From positions 55,774 through 119,773 of the forward strand of contig CANOIR010000001.1 in NCBI GenBank assembly GCA_947566125.1: a DNA stretch of 64,000 nt, read 5' to 3'. The position numbers and the translations under genes are program-made. The DNA comes from an uncultured Ruminococcus sp. GTDB lineage: Bacteria; Bacillota; Clostridia; Oscillospirales; Ruminococcaceae. The notes under the pieces were generated by a model that saw only the letters and a program-made list of their open reading frames with translations, was not told the DNA's origin and did not search any database. Shown here piece by piece: positions 61,118 through 64,000 of the stretch (position 1 is the stretch's first letter; each line of letters begins with the position of its first letter).

Positions 61118-63187
61118 ATGCCTAAATATTCATGTTATGATAATAGGGAATTATCATGGCTAAAGTTTAATCATCGTGTTCTTGAGGAAGCAAGCGATAA
61201 GCGTGTGCCATTATGCGAACAACTCTCCTTCCTTTCTATATTTCAAAGCAATCTGGATGAATTTTACATGGTTCGTGTAGGGTCGCTGTTTGATTTGCCT
61301 GCTGATGAAAAAGAAAATAAAACATATATGACAAGCAAAGAACAGCTGAATGCTATATTCAAGGAATCAAGAATTCTTTTACATGAAAAAGATGTAATAT
61401 ACGCTAAACTTTGCAATAAGCTGAAAAAGAACGGCGTTGAGATAGTTGACTTTCATTCTATTTCAAAGGCTGAAGCTGACTATCTGGGAAGCTATTTCAA
61501 AGCAGAGATAGAACCTCTTTTGTCACCGCAGATTGTCGGAAAAAAACAGCCGTTCCCGTTTTTGCTGAATAAAGCTATATATGCAGTAGTCGTTCTTGAA
61601 AAGAAGGGGGAGAAAAAAGGCGGTGAAAAGCTTGGCATAGTTCCATGTACAAGCACCGTAATTCCGGAGCTTATATCACTTCCGGGAAATACTAAAAATA
61701 CTCACAGGTTTATTCTTTCCGAAGAACTTATACTTCACTTCATGCCTGAAATATTCTCACACCATTCTATAAAAAGCAAGACTCTTATCAGAATTATAAG
61801 AAGTGCTGATATTGATACAGAAGAAGATGAAATGAACGAGGAAGAAGATTATCGCAAAGCTATGGAAAAACTCATTCGCAAACGCAGCCGTTTGCAGCCG
61901 GTTAAAATGGAGTTTTCTCGTCTTATGGACCCGGCGGTCATCTCTAAGCTTTGCGAATATCTTAAGCTTGATGAATCTCAGGTATTTCATTCCGAAGCAC
62001 CGCTGAAGCTTTCGTTTATATCAAAGATTCGTGATGTATTAAGACATAATAAAGAACTTTTCTTCCAAAGACGTGTCCCGCAAAAACCAGCTGATATAGA
62101 CCCATCAATGTCTATGATAGAACAGATTGAAAAAAAAGATAGGTTCTTATCATTCCCATATGAAAGCATAAAACCATTTTTAAATCTGCTAAGAGAAGCA
62201 AGCGTAAATCCGGATGTCGTTTCTATTAAAATGACGCTTTATCGTGTAGCTGCAAACAGCAAGGTGGTAGAATCACTTATAGAAGCAGCAGAAAATGGTA
62301 AAGATGTAGTAGTTCTTGTTGAGCTTAGAGCAAGATTTGATGAGGAAAACAACATTGAATGGTCAAGGCGGCTTGAGGACGCAGGCTGCCGTATTATATA
62401 TGGTCTGGATAAGATGAAGGTTCACTCAAAGCTTTGCCTTATTACAAAGAAAAAGGATAATGAGATTTCCTATATTACCCAGATAGGTACGGGAAATTAT
62501 AACGAAAAAACGTCTGAAATGTATACCGACTTTTCACTGATGACTGCACATGAAGGCATAGGTCTGGAAGCAACTCATGTATTTAATTCTCTTTGTCTTG
62601 GTCAGACTGTAAAGGAAACAAAGTATTTGCTTGTAGCTCCAAATTGTCTGCAAAATAAACTTATCGATATGATGAATGCTGAAATATCCAAGGCAAAAGC
62701 CGGTGAAAACGCATATATAGGCGTAAAGGTAAATTCTCTTACAGATAAGAAACTTATTAAGAAGCTCATAGAAGCATCGTGTGCCGGTGTAAAAGTAGAT
62801 TTGCTTGTAAGAGGTATATCCTGTCTTATAGCAGGCGTACCAAACAAAACGCAGAATATTACCGTAAGAAGTATTGTCGGACGTTTTCTTGAACATCACA
62901 GAATATATATGTTCGGCAGCGGTGACGATGCGAAAGTGTATATTTCCTCTGCTGATTTTATGACCAGAAATACGCTCAAACGTGTTGAGATAGGCGTTCC
63001 TGTAATGGACAGCGGCATAAAAAAGCGAATTATGAATATATTCGACCTTATGATGCGTGATAATGTAAAGGCTCGCTTACAACATCCTGACGGCACGTAT
63101 TATCATGCAGAGGTTCGTGGTGAGGAAGAAATCAATTCACAGGAACAACTCTATGCAGAAGCATATGAAAACGCTCCTAAAAAGTAA
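61118..63187 (+). CDS. ppk: Polyphosphate kinase 1
   Basis: A 689-residue enzyme reversibly making polyphosphate from ATP. The N-terminal domain starts YDNRELSWLKFNHRVLEEA and has FLSIFQSNLDEFYMVRVGS. The catalytic core carries the autophosphorylated H436 in KMKVHSKLCLI, the second conserved His in FLEHHRIYMFGSG and TRNTLKRVEIGVPV near the end. A TGGAGGT site precedes the ATG. The length is standard for Ppk1, and no exopolyphosphatase gene is adjacent. Confidence 0.96.
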   Translation: MPKYSCYDNRELSWLKFNHRVLEEASDKRVPLCEQLSFLSIFQSNLDEFYMVRVGSLFDLPADEKENKTYMTSKEQLNAIFKESRILLHEKDVIYAKLCNKLKKNGVEIVDFHSISKAEADYLGSYFKAEIEPLLSPQIVGKKQPFPFLLNKAIYAVVVLEKKGEKKGGEKLGIVPCTSTVIPELISLPGNTKNTHRFILSEELILHFMPEIFSHHSIKSKTLIRIIRSADIDTEEDEMNEEEDYRKAMEKLIRKRSRLQPVKMEFSRLMDPAVISKLCEYLKLDESQVFHSEAPLKLSFISKIRDVLRHNKELFFQRRVPQKPADIDPSMSMIEQIEKKDRFLSFPYESIKPFLNLLREASVNPDVVSIKMTLYRVAANSKVVESLIEAAENGKDVVVLVELRARFDEENNIEWSRRLEDAGCRIIYGLDKMKVHSKLCLITKKKDNEISYITQIGTGNYNEKTSEMYTDFSLMTAHEGIGLEATHVFNSLCLGQTVKETKYLLVAPNCLQNKLIDMMNAEISKAKAGENAYIGVKVNSLTDKKLIKKLIEASCAGVKVDLLVRGISCLIAGVPNKTQNITVRSIVGRFLEHHRIYMFGSGDDAKVYISSADFMTRNTLKRVEIGVPVMDSGIKKRIMNIFDLMMRDNVKARLQHPDGTYYHAEVRGEEEINSQEQLYAEAYENAPKK

Positions 63188-63223
63188 TTTGAAATTTAAG
63201 AACTTGTTCTAAGATAAGTATAG

Positions 63224-63254
63224 GGCTGTTGCAGATGTTCGAAATGCAACAGCC
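63224..63254. terminator. Bidirectional terminator, GCTGTTGCAA family
   Basis: 10-bp stem GGCTGTTGCA / TGCAACAGCC with an 11-nt loop, between ppk (+) and the minus-strand edge gene. Confidence 0.82.
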
Positions 63255-63274
63255 TTTCTGCTGGCAAAAGCTCG

Positions 63275-64000
63275 TTATATAACATAACTATTAAGCAAAT
63301 GAAGTGCTTTTTGCTTGGAATCTTTACTTATAACAGTGCTGTCACCTGAATAAGAATCAGAGCAAGAATCTGAGTATGGATATGAATATGTATCACTTTT
63401 TGCTGGAAAAGGAGGCTCGGCAAATGCAAGAGAGCTGTATTCTTCCGGAATGCTTTTTATAGTGTTTTGTATAATATTTTGCATGTTATTCTGCATACTA
63501 TTCTGATTAGCACTTTGTAGTGAATTCACAGGCTTCTCACGTTGTTTCCATCTTAAAAGAGATTCACGCCAATCGGATATTTTCTCACCGCTCTTTGTAT
63601 GCCAGCCATGTCGGCTATAGTAGCCGTAGAATTTATCTGCGTATTCAACAGCATTATGAGTTTCCGCAAATGCAAATACCTCTTCCCTTGTAGGTTCAAG
63701 TTTTTTCTTCTCTGCCTGCATTTCATAAAATTTATTCATGTTGTCTAGGCTGTTTTGAAGGCATTGTTTTACGCATTCTTTTCTGTATGCATCGTCTGTA
63801 TAGCTGGTATTGTCAGTGCTGTCTGTATTGTAAATATTATTATTATTTATATTTTTAGTGCAGTCAGTGGTGTCAGTATAGTCAGTATTATTTTTTGAAT
63901 ATAAATTTTTATTTTGCCTAGTGCAGTCAGTGGTGTATGTGTTATTGTGCCTTGCCACGCAAAACGCAAAAAACTGACACGCAAAATACAATTTTGAATT
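63275..64000 (-). CDS. Partial phage-type replication-like protein (N-terminus off the right edge)
   Basis: The frame is open to base 64000, so the start is outside the window; the TTG at 63991 is not convincing. Visible from the N-terminal side: a Thr/Asp/Asn low-complexity stretch with TDYTDTTDCT and TDSTDNTSYTDD (63770-63960), a helical part, then YYSRHGWHTKSGEKISDWRE and SLLRWKQRE. That last block resembles the C-terminal motif of phage replisome-organiser and DnaD-like proteins. The C-terminal tail is Ser/Asp/Tyr-rich (YSYPYSDSCSDSYSGDS). No other phage gene is visible. Annotation is tentative. Confidence 0.55.
   Translation of the reverse strand, partial: NSKLYFACQFFAFCVARHNNTYTTDCTRQNKNLYSKNNTDYTDTTDCTKNINNNNIYNTDSTDNTSYTDDAYRKECVKQCLQNSLDNMNKFYEMQAEKKKLEPTREEVFAFAETHNAVEYADKFYGYYSRHGWHTKSGEKISDWRESLLRWKQREKPVNSLQSANQNSMQNNMQNIIQNTIKSIPEEYSSLAFAEPPFPAKSDTYSYPYSDSCSDSYSGDSTVISKDSKQKALHLLNSYVI

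Noticed and set aside
63190..63215. AAGAACTTGTTCTAAG palindrome as a second MITE end or excision scar
   Set aside because: It shares only GAAC/GTTC with the 48.7-kb element; too short to support a link.
1..64000. tRNA, rRNA, CRISPR array, integrase or complete prophage
   Set aside because: I found no cloverleaf-like tRNA ends, no rRNA motifs, no regularly spaced repeats and no transposase or integrase motifs on either strand.

Overview
The window looks like chromosome from a low-GC Firmicute of the Ruminococcus type (Oscillospiraceae). The signs are AT-rich sequence, two secreted proteins that carry type I dockerin modules joined by threonine-rich linkers, a SpoIIID sporulation regulator, a CwlD-like amidase, and strong AGGAGG ribosome sites. 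The species is inferred, not proven. I found no tRNA, rRNA, CRISPR array, transposase or complete prophage. A truncated gene at the right edge has a phage-replication-like C-terminus.

1-13.9 kb: a minus-strand MoxR / DUF58 / transglutaminase membrane operon cut by the left edge; a secreted dockerin-amidase; a PP2C phosphatase paired with a DUF368 (PopT-type) undecaprenyl-phosphate carrier; a GH3 lipoprotein; a three-gene polar amino acid ABC importer; and a large AraC regulator with a degenerate GGDEF module.

13.9-30 kb: tyrA-prmA-parC, then a convergent degenerate PEP-synthase-like protein, then an operon of a CDP-alcohol phosphatidyltransferase, an OGG1-type glycosylase, parE and a GT2 glycosyltransferase. 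Next come two divergently transcribed paralogous membrane proteins with chain-length-determinant topology, and a DUF1846 protein.

30-48 kb: galE-glmS for amino-sugar precursors; a lipoprotein esterase with higher GC than its neighbours; a T-box leader in front of a fused XRE-cupin-acyl-CoA synthetase; a dockerin / C39-like cysteine peptidase / ricin-lectin protein; a CwlD-like amidase; an ABC-F protein with a possible attenuator; radA; and a GntR-ABC transporter operon with twin operators.

48-64 kb: a cyclophilin; a Fur-family regulator followed by a 160-bp MITE-like palindrome that sits exactly in a stop-codon overlap; two small unknown genes; spoIIID; an OppA-type lipoprotein; a VanZ-like protein that probably starts at AUU; a polyamine operon (speD, Orn/Lys/Arg decarboxylase, speE, carboxyspermidine dehydrogenase, DUF2752) without the usual carboxyspermidine decarboxylase; an EF-G paralogue; polyphosphate kinase; and the truncated edge gene.

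Nearly every promoter I could place has -35 and -10 boxes exactly 17 nt apart. Two intergenic repeats stand out: the 160-bp MITE-like element, and a composite unit present at 5.6 kb and 42.4 kb that joins a conserved CTCGACC block to a GCTGTTGCAA hairpin. That hairpin family recurs four times as terminators.
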